Below, one piece after another: positions 18,891-28,910 of a stretch of 64,000 nt of DNA. A program made the position numbers and the translations under genes. The DNA lies in the NCBI GenBank assembly GCA_963578825.1, contig CAUZDW010000006.1, forward strand, positions 1-64,000, written 5' to 3'. The notes under the pieces are model-generated. The model had not been told where the DNA came from. It ran no database searches and worked only from the letters and a program-made list of their open reading frames with translations. This stretch comes from JAJDNS01 sp963578825. GTDB taxonomy: Bacteria > Acidobacteriota > Vicinamibacteria > Fen-336. Numbering within the stretch: position 1 is the first letter of the stretch; the number at the start of each line of letters is the position of its first letter.

Positions 18891-19160
18891 CTAGAGCTTG
18901 ACCTCGGTGACCTTGCCGTCGTCGAAGATGACGCTGAGGTCGGCGAAGCTCCAGCGGGTCTTGTCGCCGAAGACGACTTCCCCAGACGGCTCCCCGAACA
19001 GCGCCCTCGCCTCGTCGAACGTCATCCCCGGCGTGATCTCGCGACGCCCCGTGGCTGCCGGGGCACCGGGGACGGGAGGCGCCCCGGGGGTTGCAGGAGG
19101 GGCTCCCGCGGCCAGCGTCATCGCCACCATCAGCGACATCATCTTCAGCGCCCTCTCCAT
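18891..19160 (-). CDS. Small exported SmpA/OmlA-like protein
   Basis: 89 residues. A signal-like segment (MMSLMVAMTLAAGAPPA) is followed by a Pro/Ala/Gly linker and then REITPGMTFDEARALFGEPSG, WSFADLSVIFDDGKVTEVKL. PGMTFDEARALFGEP is the hallmark of the small SmpA/OmlA (BamE-like) domain. It is convergent with the 70-residue membrane protein and ends 5 bases from it. Bases 19161-19381 beyond its start hold no gene that I can support. Confidence 0.6.
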   Translation of the reverse strand: MERALKMMSLMVAMTLAAGAPPATPGAPPVPGAPAATGRREITPGMTFDEARALFGEPSGEVVFGDKTRWSFADLSVIFDDGKVTEVKL

Positions 19161-19381
19161 CTTGCCCTCCCACGGCCCAGCGGGGCTGCGGAGGGGTGTA
19201 TCAAGGTGCGTGCCACGTGTGCCTCACATCAGGCAGACGGTTCAAACTCCTTTTGTGCGAGAGGTTTAGGTAGAGAAAGATGGTGCGATGATCTCGCACA
19301 GTTGATGGCAGGTTCCCAGACATTCCCCCTTAACAGTCAGTTGCCGGCTCTAACCCGAGGATGGTCCTGTGCGAGTCCCAA

Positions 19382-20614
19382 TCAGCCCCTGCCCAGGACG
19401 AGGGTCGCGTTCGTCCCACCGAACCCGAAGGAGTTCGACAGCGCCAGCGACAGATCCCGCGACTCGGGCTCGAGGACCGGAGGGTAGTCGGCGAGCTCCG
19501 GATCCAGCGTCTCGATGTTGACGCAAGGGGCGATCCAGCCCCCCCGGAGCATGGCCAGGGTGAAGATCGCCTCGATGGCCCCAGCCGCCGAGACCGAATG
19601 GCCCGTATAGCCCTTGGTGGAGGAGTACGGGACCCGGCGTCCCTCGAACACACGCCTGATGGCCTGCACCTCGGAGACGTCTCCCGTCGGCGTGGACGTA
19701 CCGTGGGTGTTCACATAGTCGATGTCGGCGGCCCCCACCTCGGCGTGGTCCAGCGCTCGACGCATCGACAACTCGGCACCGGCAGCCGCCGGCGCCACCA
19801 TGTTGCGGGAGCCGTCCGAAGACATCCCGTATCCGCGCAGACTGCCAAGGATCGTCGCCCCGCGGGCCTCGGCCCCGGCCCGGGTCTCCAGCACGAGGAT
19901 GCCCGCACCCTCGGAGAAGACGAAGCCGGCCCGATCGGCGGCGTAGGGTCGCGACGCCCGGTCGGGTCGATCGTTGTCCCTCCTGGTGTAGGCCCGCATG
20001 ACGTCGAAGCCGACGTGAAAGTGAATGTCCGCCACCTCGACGCCTCCTGCGATGGCCACGTCGACGTGGCCGAACTCGATGAGCTGGGCCGCGAGGAGCA
20101 GGTTGTAGGCGCCCCCCGCACACGCCGCGGTCGCGGTGAAGGACGGCCCGGTGGCGCCCAGCACCGTGGCCAGGTTGGCCGACACGGTCGAGGCCATGAG
20201 GCGGGGAATGACGGTTGGCGAGACCCTACGCGCCCCCCTTTCGCGGCTCAGGCGGGCGGCCATGTCACGATGGGTCTCGACGTCACCGGTGCCGCTTCCC
20301 ACGACGACGGCCACGTCGCGAGTCGGGATCTGTGCCTGCTCGAGCGCCAGCCGGGTTGCACGAAGAGCCAGCAGAGCCGCTCGCCCCATGAACCGCGCCT
20401 GCTGTTTTTCGATCCCGAGGAGCTCGAGCGGCAGATCGTTCGGGTAGATGCCCACCACCTGGCATTGCGTGCCGTGCTCCACCGCGGGCGCCCAGCGGAT
20501 GAAGGGCGTCGCCTGGCCCGTCCGCAGCGCCGTCTCGATGCTCGTCCAGTCGTCGCCCATATGACAGCACAAGCCCGTGCCCGTCACGACGACCTCGCGA
20601 TCACGGTTCCTCAC
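19382..20614 (-). CDS. Beta-ketoacyl-ACP synthase, FabF/FabB family
   Basis: 410 residues from a GTG at 20614 behind AGGAGAG. The catalytic triad is visible: Cys in FTATAACAGGAYN, His in NTHGTSTPTGD and His in TKGYTGHSVSAAGA, plus the closing SNSFGFGGTNATLVLG. It elongates acyl-ACP by decarboxylative condensation. It stands alone without acyl carrier or reductase genes, so it could serve either fatty acid synthesis or a specialised acyl product. Confidence 0.9.
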   Translation of the reverse strand: MRNRDREVVVTGTGLCCHMGDDWTSIETALRTGQATPFIRWAPAVEHGTQCQVVGIYPNDLPLELLGIEKQQARFMGRAALLALRATRLALEQAQIPTRDVAVVVGSGTGDVETHRDMAARLSRERGARRVSPTVIPRLMASTVSANLATVLGATGPSFTATAACAGGAYNLLLAAQLIEFGHVDVAIAGGVEVADIHFHVGFDVMRAYTRRDNDRPDRASRPYAADRAGFVFSEGAGILVLETRAGAEARGATILGSLRGYGMSSDGSRNMVAPAAAGAELSMRRALDHAEVGAADIDYVNTHGTSTPTGDVSEVQAIRRVFEGRRVPYSSTKGYTGHSVSAAGAIEAIFTLAMLRGGWIAPCVNIETLDPELADYPPVLEPESRDLSLALSNSFGFGGTNATLVLGRG

Positions 20615-20827
20615 GACTCTCCTCCAGTCCCGCCAGGGGACATCTTCTCCGGTGCGGAATCAGCATTCTAGCCCGCTTTACAGCGAGGCTTTCGAAGGCA
20701 TGATATCGGTGCCGTAGTGGAGGAGACGGGGCTGCCAGGTGGAAGGGGCGCCCTTGTGCACCGCCGAAATCCGCTGGGGCAGAAGCGCTCGACGACCCCG
20801 GCGAAGAGCTAGCCGGAAGCCGGAGGC

Positions 20828-21784
20828 CTACTCGTAGCGCAACGCCTCGATCGGATCCTGTCGGGCGGCCTGGAGAGCCGGCCAGAGACCGAAGACGATG
20901 CCCACCGCGGTCGAGACCCCGAACCCGAGGAGGACCGCCCAAAGCGGCGCCGCCGCCTGGAAGTCGAAGAGCACCCGCGCCAGGAGAGCCACGCCGAGAC
21001 CCACTCCGACGCCGTCGAAGGATCGGTTGGGGTAGACATCGATCCGGACCCGGGCCGCCTGACCGACCTCGACCGTGGGGATCGACGTCTCGTCGACCTC
21101 CATCTCCGCCTCGACCACGGACATGTCGGAGATCGTCAGGAGAACGGTGCCAGGCTGGTTGAGCACGCCGATGACGGCGACTTCGCCCTCTTCGACGCGG
21201 CGGGCCGTCACGATCCTGTCCATCGGAGAGACGACCGTGGTCTTCTTCAACGTGTCCCGGACTCCGTCGAGGGTGGCCCGGGCCTGCTCCACCCGCCGCT
21301 CCGAAGCCAGCACCATCGCCTCGGCGGTGGCAAGACCGGTCCTCGCCCGGTCCAGATCGGCGGTGGAGATGATCTGGGACCGGTGGTTCTCCTCGGCCCG
21401 CTGAAAGTCGATCCGGGCCTGCTCCAGCTAAGCCCGGGTGGAGTCCAGCTCCCGCACCAGGGCGCGCATGGAGGCTTCCGTGCTTCGGGCGACCGCCCGC
21501 GGGTTGGTGGCGTCGATCTGAAGGAGGAACTGGCCCTTCGTGACACTGTCGCCCTCCTCGACCGCGAGGCGGGTGATCTGCCCGGCGATGGTGGCCGACA
21601 TGTCGACCTTCTTCTGGGCCTGGACCCGACCGTTGGCGCTGACCCGGGCCTGCAGGTCCGACCGCTGCACGGTCGCAAGCTGCACCGGGGTGGGCTCGGG
21701 GCCACGGCTCTTCACATACCAGGTGACCGCCGCGGCGATCACGACGAGGGCCCCGAAGCCCCAGGCCAGCCGGCGGCGCTTCAT
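20828..21784 (-). pseudogene. MacA-like adaptor fused in frame to the C-terminus of a MacB-like permease; internal TAG
   Basis: The start MKRRRLAWGFGALVVIAAAV is the anchor of an HlyD/MacA adaptor, followed by the biotinyl-lipoyl half (SATIAGQITRLAVEEGDSV), coiled coil, and return half (IVTARRVEEGEVAVIG). After RIDVYPNRSFDG, near 21008, the adaptor stops and the frame continues as VGVGLGVALLARV then GFGVSTAVGIVFGLWPALQAA, ending DPIEALRYE, the last helices of a MacB/FtsX permease. The rest of the adaptor, the ATPase and most of the permease are missing. TAG at 21428-21430 interrupts the coiled coil; CAG (Gln) would restore it. Bases 20615-20827 hold no recognisable gene. Confidence 0.75.
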
Positions 21785-22079
21785 CCACATCCTCTTTGTC
21801 TTCTGATGGTTGACCGGCGCCTTTGGCGCCGATTCGTCCTGAACGACCCGGGCTGAGAACGTCCCCTCATCCAGATGACTGGATGTCGCCATCCACACCC
21901 TCCCCTGCTTGTTTCACAGTTTTGTACGAACAGATGGATGTCCGGGTTCCCAGGAATCGCCGCCGCGAGGAGGCGGCCCGTCCCGGTGCGTGCGTGGGAT
22001 CGGCAGGTAAGGTAAGTTCGGTGGCTGGCAGCCCCTTTTGGCGGGCGCCCAGAAACCCCTATCCGACGAGGAAACCCAG

Positions 22080-24833
22080 ATGAGAACCCGGCTTCTGTTC
22101 CTGATTCTTGGCGTGGCTTGCATCGGTCTGTCCACGAACGCAGCCCTGGCCTCCAACGACGTCATCCCCATCCCCTACACGAAGTACGTCCTCGACAACG
22201 GGCTGACGTTGATCGTGCACGAGGACCACAAGGCCCCGGTCGTGGCCGTCAACGTCTGGTACGACGTGGGCGCGGCCGACGAGAAGGCCGGCAAGACGGG
22301 CTTCGCTCACCTCTTCGAGCACCTGATGTTCAACGGCAGCGAGAACTACGACGACGACTACTTCAAGCCCTTCAACCGCGTGGGCGCTACGGGCATGAAC
22401 GGCACCACGAACAACGACAGGACCAACTACTTCCAGGTGGTGCCGAAGACGGCTCTCGACATGGCGCTCTGGATGGAATCCGACCGGATGGGCCACCTGC
22501 TGGGGGCGATCACGCAGGAGAGGCTCGACGAGCAGCGCGGTGTCGTCCAGAACGAGAAACGGCAGGGCGAGAACCAGCCGTACGGCAAGGCCTTCCTCAC
22601 GATCTTCGAGAACACGTACCCCACCGGTCACCCCTACGATCACTCGGTCATCGGCTCGATGGAGGACCTGGACGCGGCGGCGCTCGAGGATGTCCACGAG
22701 TGGTTCAGGACCTACTACGGTGCGGCCAACGTGGTCCTCGTGGTCGCCGGCGACGTGGAGCCCGAGGACGTGAAGCGGCGGGTGGAGAAGTACTTCGGCG
22801 ACATCCCATCCGGCCCACCCTTGATCAAGCCCGGCCCGAACGTCCAGGTCCGCCCCCAGCCGGGCCGGCACACGATCCAGGACCGGGTGCCCCAGGCCCG
22901 CGTCTACAAGGCATGGAACGTCGCGGCATTCGGCGACCCCGATGTCGAGGATCTCGACATCGCCAGCGACATCCTGACGAACGGGAAGAGCTCGCGCCTC
23001 TACAAGAGGCTCGTCTACGACGAGCAGATCGCCACCGACGTGAGCTCCTTCAACTACACCCGTCAGCTCGGCGGGCTCTTCATCATCTCCGCCACGGCCC
23101 AGCCCGGCGACGATCTGGCCGCGGTCGAGGCGGCGATCGAGGAGGAGGTGGCGCGCTTCCTCGCGGACGGCCCGACCCCGGAGGAGATGCAGCGGTCGAA
23201 GACCTCGCAGCGGGCCGGGTTCATCCGCGGCATCGAGCGCGTGGGCGGCTTCGGTGGAAAATCCGACATCCTGGCCGCGAGCGAGGTGTACCTCGGGAGC
23301 CCCGACGGTCACGAGGAAAGCCAGCGCCACATCCTGAACGCCACCGCCGATGAGGTGCGGGAGGCAGCGCAAAAGTGGCTCGGCCCCGGGGTCTTCACCC
23401 TCGAGGTGCGCCCCTTTGCCGACTATTCGGTGGCGGAGAGCGCGGTGGATCGTACGACGGGTGTTCCCGAGGTCGCCGACTTCCCCACGAGCCACTTCCC
23501 GAGACGTGAGACGACGACCCTCTCGAACGGGCTGAAGGTGATCCTGGCCCACCGCGACGCGGTTCCCCTCGTCCACCTCGACCTTCTGCTCGACGCGGGC
23601 TACGCCTCCGATCAGCTCGCCAGGCCCGGGACCGCCAGGCTGGCCATGAGCATGCTGGACGAGGGGACCGAGGGCCGGACCGCGCTCGAGATCTCCGATG
23701 AGCTCGACCACCTGGGAGCCACCTTGAACGCCGGCTCCGACCTCGACCTCTCGTTCGTCCACATGTCGGCACTCGAGGAGAACCTCGAGCCCTCCCTCGA
23801 GCTCTTCGTCGACGTGATCCTGAATCCGGCCTTCCCCGAGAAGGAGCTCGAGCGCCTGCGAAACCTCCAGCTCGCGGCGATCCAGAGCGAGAAGGTGCGC
23901 CCCGTGTCGATGGCCCTCCGGGTCTTTGGGCGCCTGCTCTACGGCGAGGGTCACGCCTACGGCCTGCCGCTGACGGGCTCCGGAACGGAGGAGTCCGTTG
24001 CCGGCCTCAGCCGCGCGGACCTCGAGGCGTTCCACTCCACGTGGTTCAGCCCGGACAACGCCACGCTGGTGATCGTCGGCGACGGGAGCCTCGGGGAGAT
24101 GACTCCTCGCCTCGAGCGGCTCTTTGCCGGCTGGGAACCGGTGAAGGTCCCCACGAAGAACCTGGCCCGAGTGGAGCACCAGCCCGAGTCGGTGGTCTAC
24201 ATCGTGGACCGCCCGGACTCCGAGCAGTCGATCCTCTTCGCAGGACACGTGATGCCCCCGAGAAACAACCCCAACGAGCTGGCGATCGACACGTTGAACT
24301 TCATCCTCGGGGGTGACTTCAGCGCGCGGATCAACATGAACCTGCGCGAAGACAAGCACTGGACCTACGGGGCGAGGAGTGTCATTCGGGACGCGGCGGC
24401 TCAGCGTCCGTTCTACGTCTACTCGTCGGTTCAGACCGACAAGACGAAGGAGTCGCTGGCGGAGATCCGCAAGGAGCTCACGGGCATTCGCTCCGGGGGC
24501 GAGCGGCCTCCGACCCAGGACGAGCTCGACAAGGTGAAGGACCAGAAGACGCTCACCCTGCCCGGCCGCTGGGAGACGAACGGTGCGGTCCTGAACGACA
24601 TCATCGAGATGGTCCGCTTCGGTCTCGCCGACGACTATTGGGACGAGTACCCGGCCGAGGTTCGAGCCGTGGCACTCGAGGACGTCCGGGAGCAGGCCGA
24701 CGCGGCGCTGCGGCCCGGCAACACCGTATGGGTCGTTGTGGGCGACCGCAGCAAGGTCGAGACCGGCATTCGAGAGCTGGACCTCGGCGAGATTCGCTTC
24801 ATCGACTCCGACGGCAACCCCGTGGCGGACTGA
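22080..24833 (+). CDS. M16 family zinc peptidase, two-domain, exported
   Basis: 917 residues from ATG 22080, giving a signal peptide (LLFLILGVACIGLSTNAALA). The first M16 domain has the inverted zinc motif HLFEHLMFNG and the distal Glu in EQRGVVQNEKR. The second M16 domain begins about residue 470 (TTLSNGLKVILAHRDAVPLV) and lacks HxxEH, so it is the inactive partner, as in PqqL or pitrilysin-like proteins. It degrades peptides in the periplasm. The exported LolA-like protein gene follows by 30 bases and is probably co-transcribed. Confidence 0.93.
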   Translation: MRTRLLFLILGVACIGLSTNAALASNDVIPIPYTKYVLDNGLTLIVHEDHKAPVVAVNVWYDVGAADEKAGKTGFAHLFEHLMFNGSENYDDDYFKPFNRVGATGMNGTTNNDRTNYFQVVPKTALDMALWMESDRMGHLLGAITQERLDEQRGVVQNEKRQGENQPYGKAFLTIFENTYPTGHPYDHSVIGSMEDLDAAALEDVHEWFRTYYGAANVVLVVAGDVEPEDVKRRVEKYFGDIPSGPPLIKPGPNVQVRPQPGRHTIQDRVPQARVYKAWNVAAFGDPDVEDLDIASDILTNGKSSRLYKRLVYDEQIATDVSSFNYTRQLGGLFIISATAQPGDDLAAVEAAIEEEVARFLADGPTPEEMQRSKTSQRAGFIRGIERVGGFGGKSDILAASEVYLGSPDGHEESQRHILNATADEVREAAQKWLGPGVFTLEVRPFADYSVAESAVDRTTGVPEVADFPTSHFPRRETTTLSNGLKVILAHRDAVPLVHLDLLLDAGYASDQLARPGTARLAMSMLDEGTEGRTALEISDELDHLGATLNAGSDLDLSFVHMSALEENLEPSLELFVDVILNPAFPEKELERLRNLQLAAIQSEKVRPVSMALRVFGRLLYGEGHAYGLPLTGSGTEESVAGLSRADLEAFHSTWFSPDNATLVIVGDGSLGEMTPRLERLFAGWEPVKVPTKNLARVEHQPESVVYIVDRPDSEQSILFAGHVMPPRNNPNELAIDTLNFILGGDFSARINMNLREDKHWTYGARSVIRDAAAQRPFYVYSSVQTDKTKESLAEIRKELTGIRSGGERPPTQDELDKVKDQKTLTLPGRWETNGAVLNDIIEMVRFGLADDYWDEYPAEVRAVALEDVREQADAALRPGNTVWVVVGDRSKVETGIRELDLGEIRFIDSDGNPVAD

Positions 24834-24863
24834 CGAGCCTCGCATGGACCGAAGGAGCACCAG

Positions 24864-25631
24864 ATGACGAGATGCATCGAATGCTCGAGCCGTGCGCTGA
24901 CCGCCGCCGGCATCGTGATGGCAGCGGCTCTCAGCCTCGCACCCCCGACCTCGGCCGGGGATCTCCTTCCTGCGGAGAGGGTTCTCGTGAGGTACGCCGA
25001 AGCCATCGGAGGCGATGCGGTCGAGAAGGTCGAGAACAGGGTCGCCGAGTTCGAGTTCTCCATGCCGAGCCAGGGTGTCTACGCAACAGGGGTGGAGTAC
25101 TGGCAGGCGCCGGGCGAACGCCACCTCAGGATCGACCTGGCAGCAACGGGCGTGGCGGACTTCGAAACCGGGGTGAGCGGCGACACGGCCTGGCAGGTGC
25201 ACCCCCTGGCAGGCGCTTCGGTGCTGAAGGCCAACGAGGAGAGGGAGAGCCTGCGCGCCGCGCATCTCAACCCCTTCGCCGTCTGGCGGACGTTCTACGA
25301 GACGGCGGAGACCGCGGGCGAGGAGGTCGTCCGCGAGAAGAGCTGCTACAAGATCGTGTTCACCCCGGCCGAGGGAGCGCCTCTCCACAGCTACTTCGAC
25401 AAGGACACGGGGCTCCTCGTCCGTGAAAAGATCCTCGGGCCGACCGGCCCGGCGACCACCAGGGATCTCTCAGATTGGCAGGAGAGCCAGGGCATCCGCT
25501 CGCCCCGCTCGGTCAAACAGAGAGGACTGCAGTCCTACTTGGTAAAGTTCACAAACGTGAGCTACGACGTCGACGAGATCCCCGAGGGCACCTTCGAGAT
25601 CCCCGCGAGCGTGAAGGCCGCGCTGAGGTAG
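24864..25631 (+). CDS. Exported LolA-like protein
   Basis: 255 residues behind AAGGAGCACCAG. A signal sequence (TAAGIVMAAALSLAPPTSAG) is followed by LLPAERVLVRYAEAIGGDAV and a series of beta strands such as YWQAPGERHLRIDL and GDTAWQVHPLAG. The pattern resembles outer-membrane-lipoprotein carrier folds that bind hydrophobic ligands, common beside peptidases in Acidobacteriota. Function is not known. It shares the transcript of the M16 peptidase. Confidence 0.65.
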   Translation: MTRCIECSSRALTAAGIVMAAALSLAPPTSAGDLLPAERVLVRYAEAIGGDAVEKVENRVAEFEFSMPSQGVYATGVEYWQAPGERHLRIDLAATGVADFETGVSGDTAWQVHPLAGASVLKANEERESLRAAHLNPFAVWRTFYETAETAGEEVVREKSCYKIVFTPAEGAPLHSYFDKDTGLLVREKILGPTGPATTRDLSDWQESQGIRSPRSVKQRGLQSYLVKFTNVSYDVDEIPEGTFEIPASVKAALR

Positions 25632-25652
25632 CCGACGGCGGGGCGGGGCTCG

Positions 25653-26755
25653 CTACCGCGCGCCGAACGCCAGGGCGGCAGCGGCGGCCAGGGCGGCGGC
25701 GAATGGCAACGTCACCACCCAGGCGGCCAGGATGCCGCCGATCGTGCGCCAACGAGCTTCGCCTGTGACGGCGCCAATGCCGAACAGCGCGCCGCACGAA
25801 ACGTGGGTCGTCGACACCGGCAGGCCCAACGGCGAGGCCACCACCACCAGGGCGGCGGTCACGATGTTCGCGGTTGCCGCCTGACCTTCGTTCATTCCGG
25901 TGATTCCGAAGGCCATCGTCGTGGCCACGCGCCGGGCGGCCAGGAGCCCACCGACGGCTATCGCCCCGCCCACGAGGGCGAGCGAAGGGAAGCCACCCAG
26001 GCTCCCAAGCGCCAGCAGAGCGGCGATCTTCGGGGTGTCGTTGAGGCCGCGGGCAAAGCCCACCGCGCCGGCGGAGAGCACGTGGATGCCGTTGAGGAGC
26101 GGGAGAGATCCGATCCTCAGCCCCGACCCCTGGGGCTTCTCGCAGGTGCTGCACATGCTCAAACGCAAGCCGCCGGTCTCGAGCCGGGCTCCGGTTTCGG
26201 CCAGGACAAGCTCTCGCGAAGACTCGACGCACACGCAGGTTTCTTCGCTCACCCCCACCCCAGGGCCACGCGCAGGCGCCGGAGGGTCGTGTAGCCGGCT
26301 GCTGTGAGGGACAGCGACACGAGCGGGCTCAGGAGAAGCGGCATCACGAACCCGGTCCCGAGCGTCGCGTACGAGACGGCGGCGGGCCCCGCCAACACCA
26401 TGCCGCTTCCCACCAGGGCTCCCGTCAGGGCGTGAGTGGTGGAGATCGGCACGCCGAAGCGGGTGGCGAAGAGTATGGTGGCCGCGGCCCCGACGGCCAC
26501 GGCCAGGAGAAAGGTGGGATTCGAGGCCACCGCCTCGGGAACGAGCCCCTTGCCGCTGAAGCGGCGGACGAGGGCCCCGGCCAGGAGCACGGCAGCGAGC
26601 GACCCGGCCAGCGTCGTCACGGTCGCGAAGGCGATGGCACGCCTCCGATCCATGATCCCCGCGCCCAGAAGCGTCGCCACGCCCTTGGAGTTGTCGTTCG
26701 CGCCGTTTGCGAACGCCACGGCCAGAGCCGCTAGTAGAAGTGCCACCTCGGTCAA
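25653..26755 (-). CDS. PiT family phosphate permease, frameshifted between its two halves
   Basis: The N-terminal half starts MTEVALLLAALAVAFANGAND and contains GVPISTTHALTGALVG; the C-terminal half has ARGLNDTPKIAALLALGS and GLPVSTTHVSCGALFG. These are the two inverted PHO4 repeats of a low-affinity phosphate or sulfate permease. The halves are in different frames, meeting at the C5 run 26252-26256 (G5 in the gene); one added base gives RVALGWGVSEETCVC. The loop between halves has Cys pairs TCVCVE and MCSTCE. No PhoU-like gene is adjacent. Confidence 0.85.
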
Positions 26756-26922
26756 GAGCAGTCGTTCCTCTCAGTACGTCACAACGCTCTCATATCACGA
26801 AGGATTCCCTGCTCGCTTTCCGGGGGACGGCGGGAGCCAGGTCCCGTGGTCGAAGACCGGCGCCGGAGAAGCGATCGGAGGGGCAGGGAGGGCGCCGCCA
26901 CCCCGGCTTCACCACGGGTCTC

Positions 26923-27357
26923 CTAGCGGCCGATTTCCTCGATGACCCAGCCTCCGGAGGCCATGACGAGCTCGAGGGTCTGGGGGAAGCTGCTGATGAT
27001 CGACCCCTCGAGGGTGTCGCGCCGGGCGAGCTGTGCCACGGCCTTCTCACCCTCGATCTGAAGGGACAGAATCGTGATGGCCACCTCGTGAGAGCCCGTG
27101 CTGCTGAAGGCGGCCTGGAGACGGCGTTCCTCGTCCCCGCTGAGGTTCGGCGTCACGGTGCGGAACAGCTCCAGGTCCTTGGTCTCGATGGCCCGCTCGT
27201 ACGAGTCGATGACCTGGCGGACGTCGTCCTCGGCCGCGGTGTCCGACGCCTCGGCCCCTGGGACGGTGCCGGAGCCCAGAGTCACGGCGAGGACAGCGCA
27301 CGCGAGCGCACGCCCCCACCCGACCCTGTGCCTCGCGCCTTGCCCGATTGTCGGCAC
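26923..27357 (-). CDS. Exported hypothetical protein, NTF2/SnoaL-like
   Basis: About 144 residues from a GTG behind GGAGGGAG; an ATG at 27414 would add 19 residues. A signal (GWGRALACAVLAVTLGSGTV) leads to DDVRQVIDSYERAIETKDLELF, SSTGSHEVAITILSLQIEG and GGWVIEEIGR. This alpha helix followed by sheet order resembles DUF4440 or NTF2-like folds used for small-molecule binding or catalysis. No function can be named. Confidence 0.6.
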   Translation of the reverse strand: MPTIGQGARHRVGWGRALACAVLAVTLGSGTVPGAEASDTAAEDDVRQVIDSYERAIETKDLELFRTVTPNLSGDEERRLQAAFSSTGSHEVAITILSLQIEGEKAVAQLARRDTLEGSIISSFPQTLELVMASGGWVIEEIGR

Positions 27358-27487
27358 CACACTCCCTCCGACGGTTGTCGAAGCAAGTGCCGTGCCTCGT
27401 TCGAGCCATTGCAAACAAGGCGCTTAGTCCACCCGATTGCATCGCAGTGCCCGAAAATGAGACGTGTCGGTCTCCGGACACCTGCCT

Positions 27488-28894
27488 TCAATAGGTCGGC
27501 AGGGACGGATCGACCTCCTGCGCCCACGCCAGCACACCGCCCTTGAGGTTGAGCAGGCGACGGAATCCGGCTTTGCGGAGCTGCGAGATCGCCTTGGCCG
27601 AGCGCACGCCCGAGCGGCACTGCATGACGTACGTTCGAGACGAGTCGAACTCGTGCAGGCGTTCGGAGAGCGAGGCGAGGGGAACGAGCTTCGCCCCTTC
27701 GATGCGGCAGATGGCCCACTCGTGGGGCTCGCGCACGTCGATGATGGGCAGGTCCTCCCCCGCGTCGAGACGCTGCTTGAGCTCGGTCGCGGTGATCTCC
27801 TCGAGATCGGCCGGGATCTCCGTCTCATCGATGCCGCAGAAGACCTTGTAGTCCTGAAGCTCGGTGATGGTGGCCTTGGAGCTGCAGAGCGGGCAATCGG
27901 GGCTGCGCCGCAGCTTGAGCTGCTCGAAGCTCATGGAGAGGGCGTCGTAGAGCAGCAGCCGCCCGACCAGCGGCTCCCCGATGCCGAGCAGGATCTTGAT
28001 GGCCTCGGTGGCCTGGATCCCGCCGATGACGCCGGGCAGAACCCCCAGGACGCCTCCCTCGGCGCAGCTCGGCACCATCCCGGGCGGCGGCGGCTCCGGG
28101 TAGAGGCAACGGTAGCAGGGGCCGCGATCGGGCCAGAAGACGCTGGCCTGGCCCTCGAAACGGAAGATGGACCCGTAGACGTTCGGCTTCTTGAGGAAGT
28201 AGCAGGCGTCGTTGGTGAGGTAGCGCGTCTCGAAGTTGTCGGTGCCGTCCACCACGACGTCGTAGTCCTTCATGATGACGAGGGCGTTCTCGCTGGTCAG
28301 GGCGGTCGGGTAGGTCTCGATGTCGAGGTGCGGGTTGAGGGCCGAGAGTCGCGCCTTGGCGCTGTCGAGCTTGGGCTTGCCCACCCAGGTCGTGTCGTGG
28401 ACGATCTGGCGCTGGAGATTGCTCTCGTCCACAACGTCGAAGTCGACGATGCCGATGCGGCCCACACCCGCGGCGGCAAGATAGAGCGAAGCCGGTGAGC
28501 CCAGCCCGCCAGCACCGATCAGCAGGACGCTCGACTCCTTCAGTCGCTTCTGACCCTCGATGGTGACCTCGGGCATGATGAGGTGCCGCGCGTAGCGAGC
28601 GATCTCTTCATTGGAGAGGTCCGTGCCCCCTGCGATCGCCGGGACGATGGTCACCTTGTCCCCGTCCCCGAGCGGCGTCTCGAGGCCGGAAAGCGCCCAG
28701 ACGTCCTCGCCGTTGACGAACAGGTTCACGAAGTTGCGGATCTCGCCGTCGTCGCCGAGCAGATGCGGTCGGAGCTGCGGGCACTCCGCCAGCAGGGACG
28801 CGACGAGGCCGGAAACGGTGTCTCCGCTGGTGGGAACCTCCGCTCGGTTGCCGGCGAAGCGGCGAAGCGGGGTGGGGATCTTCACGACGGGCAT
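27488..28894 (-). CDS. CysO-MoeZ fusion: sulfur carrier, E1-like activating enzyme and rhodanese
   Basis: 468 residues from ATG 28894. Residues 1-90 are a CysO/ThiS ubiquitin-like carrier (FVNLFVNGEDV and VTIVPAIAGG, ending Gly89-Gly90). Residues about 93-345 are MoeB/ThiF: NEEIARYARHLIMPEV, GAGGLGSPA, DESNLQRQ, zinc pairs CYRC and CPLC, and MVPSCAEGGVLG. The C-terminal rhodanese (about 365-468) has the active Cys in MQCRSGVRSA. The E1 adenylates the carrier's Gly and rhodanese sulfur forms a thiocarboxylate used for cysteine. Fusion leaves GG internal, so release must be needed. The mec and cysM genes precede it; the mec stop is 16 bases upstream. Confidence 0.92.
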   Translation of the reverse strand: MPVVKIPTPLRRFAGNRAEVPTSGDTVSGLVASLLAECPQLRPHLLGDDGEIRNFVNLFVNGEDVWALSGLETPLGDGDKVTIVPAIAGGTDLSNEEIARYARHLIMPEVTIEGQKRLKESSVLLIGAGGLGSPASLYLAAAGVGRIGIVDFDVVDESNLQRQIVHDTTWVGKPKLDSAKARLSALNPHLDIETYPTALTSENALVIMKDYDVVVDGTDNFETRYLTNDACYFLKKPNVYGSIFRFEGQASVFWPDRGPCYRCLYPEPPPPGMVPSCAEGGVLGVLPGVIGGIQATEAIKILLGIGEPLVGRLLLYDALSMSFEQLKLRRSPDCPLCSSKATITELQDYKVFCGIDETEIPADLEEITATELKQRLDAGEDLPIIDVREPHEWAICRIEGAKLVPLASLSERLHEFDSSRTYVMQCRSGVRSAKAISQLRKAGFRRLLNLKGGVLAWAQEVDPSLPTY

Positions 28895-28910
28895 GGAGCC
28901 TCCTGTTCGT

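Noticed and set aside
22059..25388. 1109-codon minus-strand frame opposite the M16 peptidase
   Set aside because: It is the antisense shadow of a clear peptidase gene, with repetitive Val/Leu/Arg/Asp/His composition and no domain.
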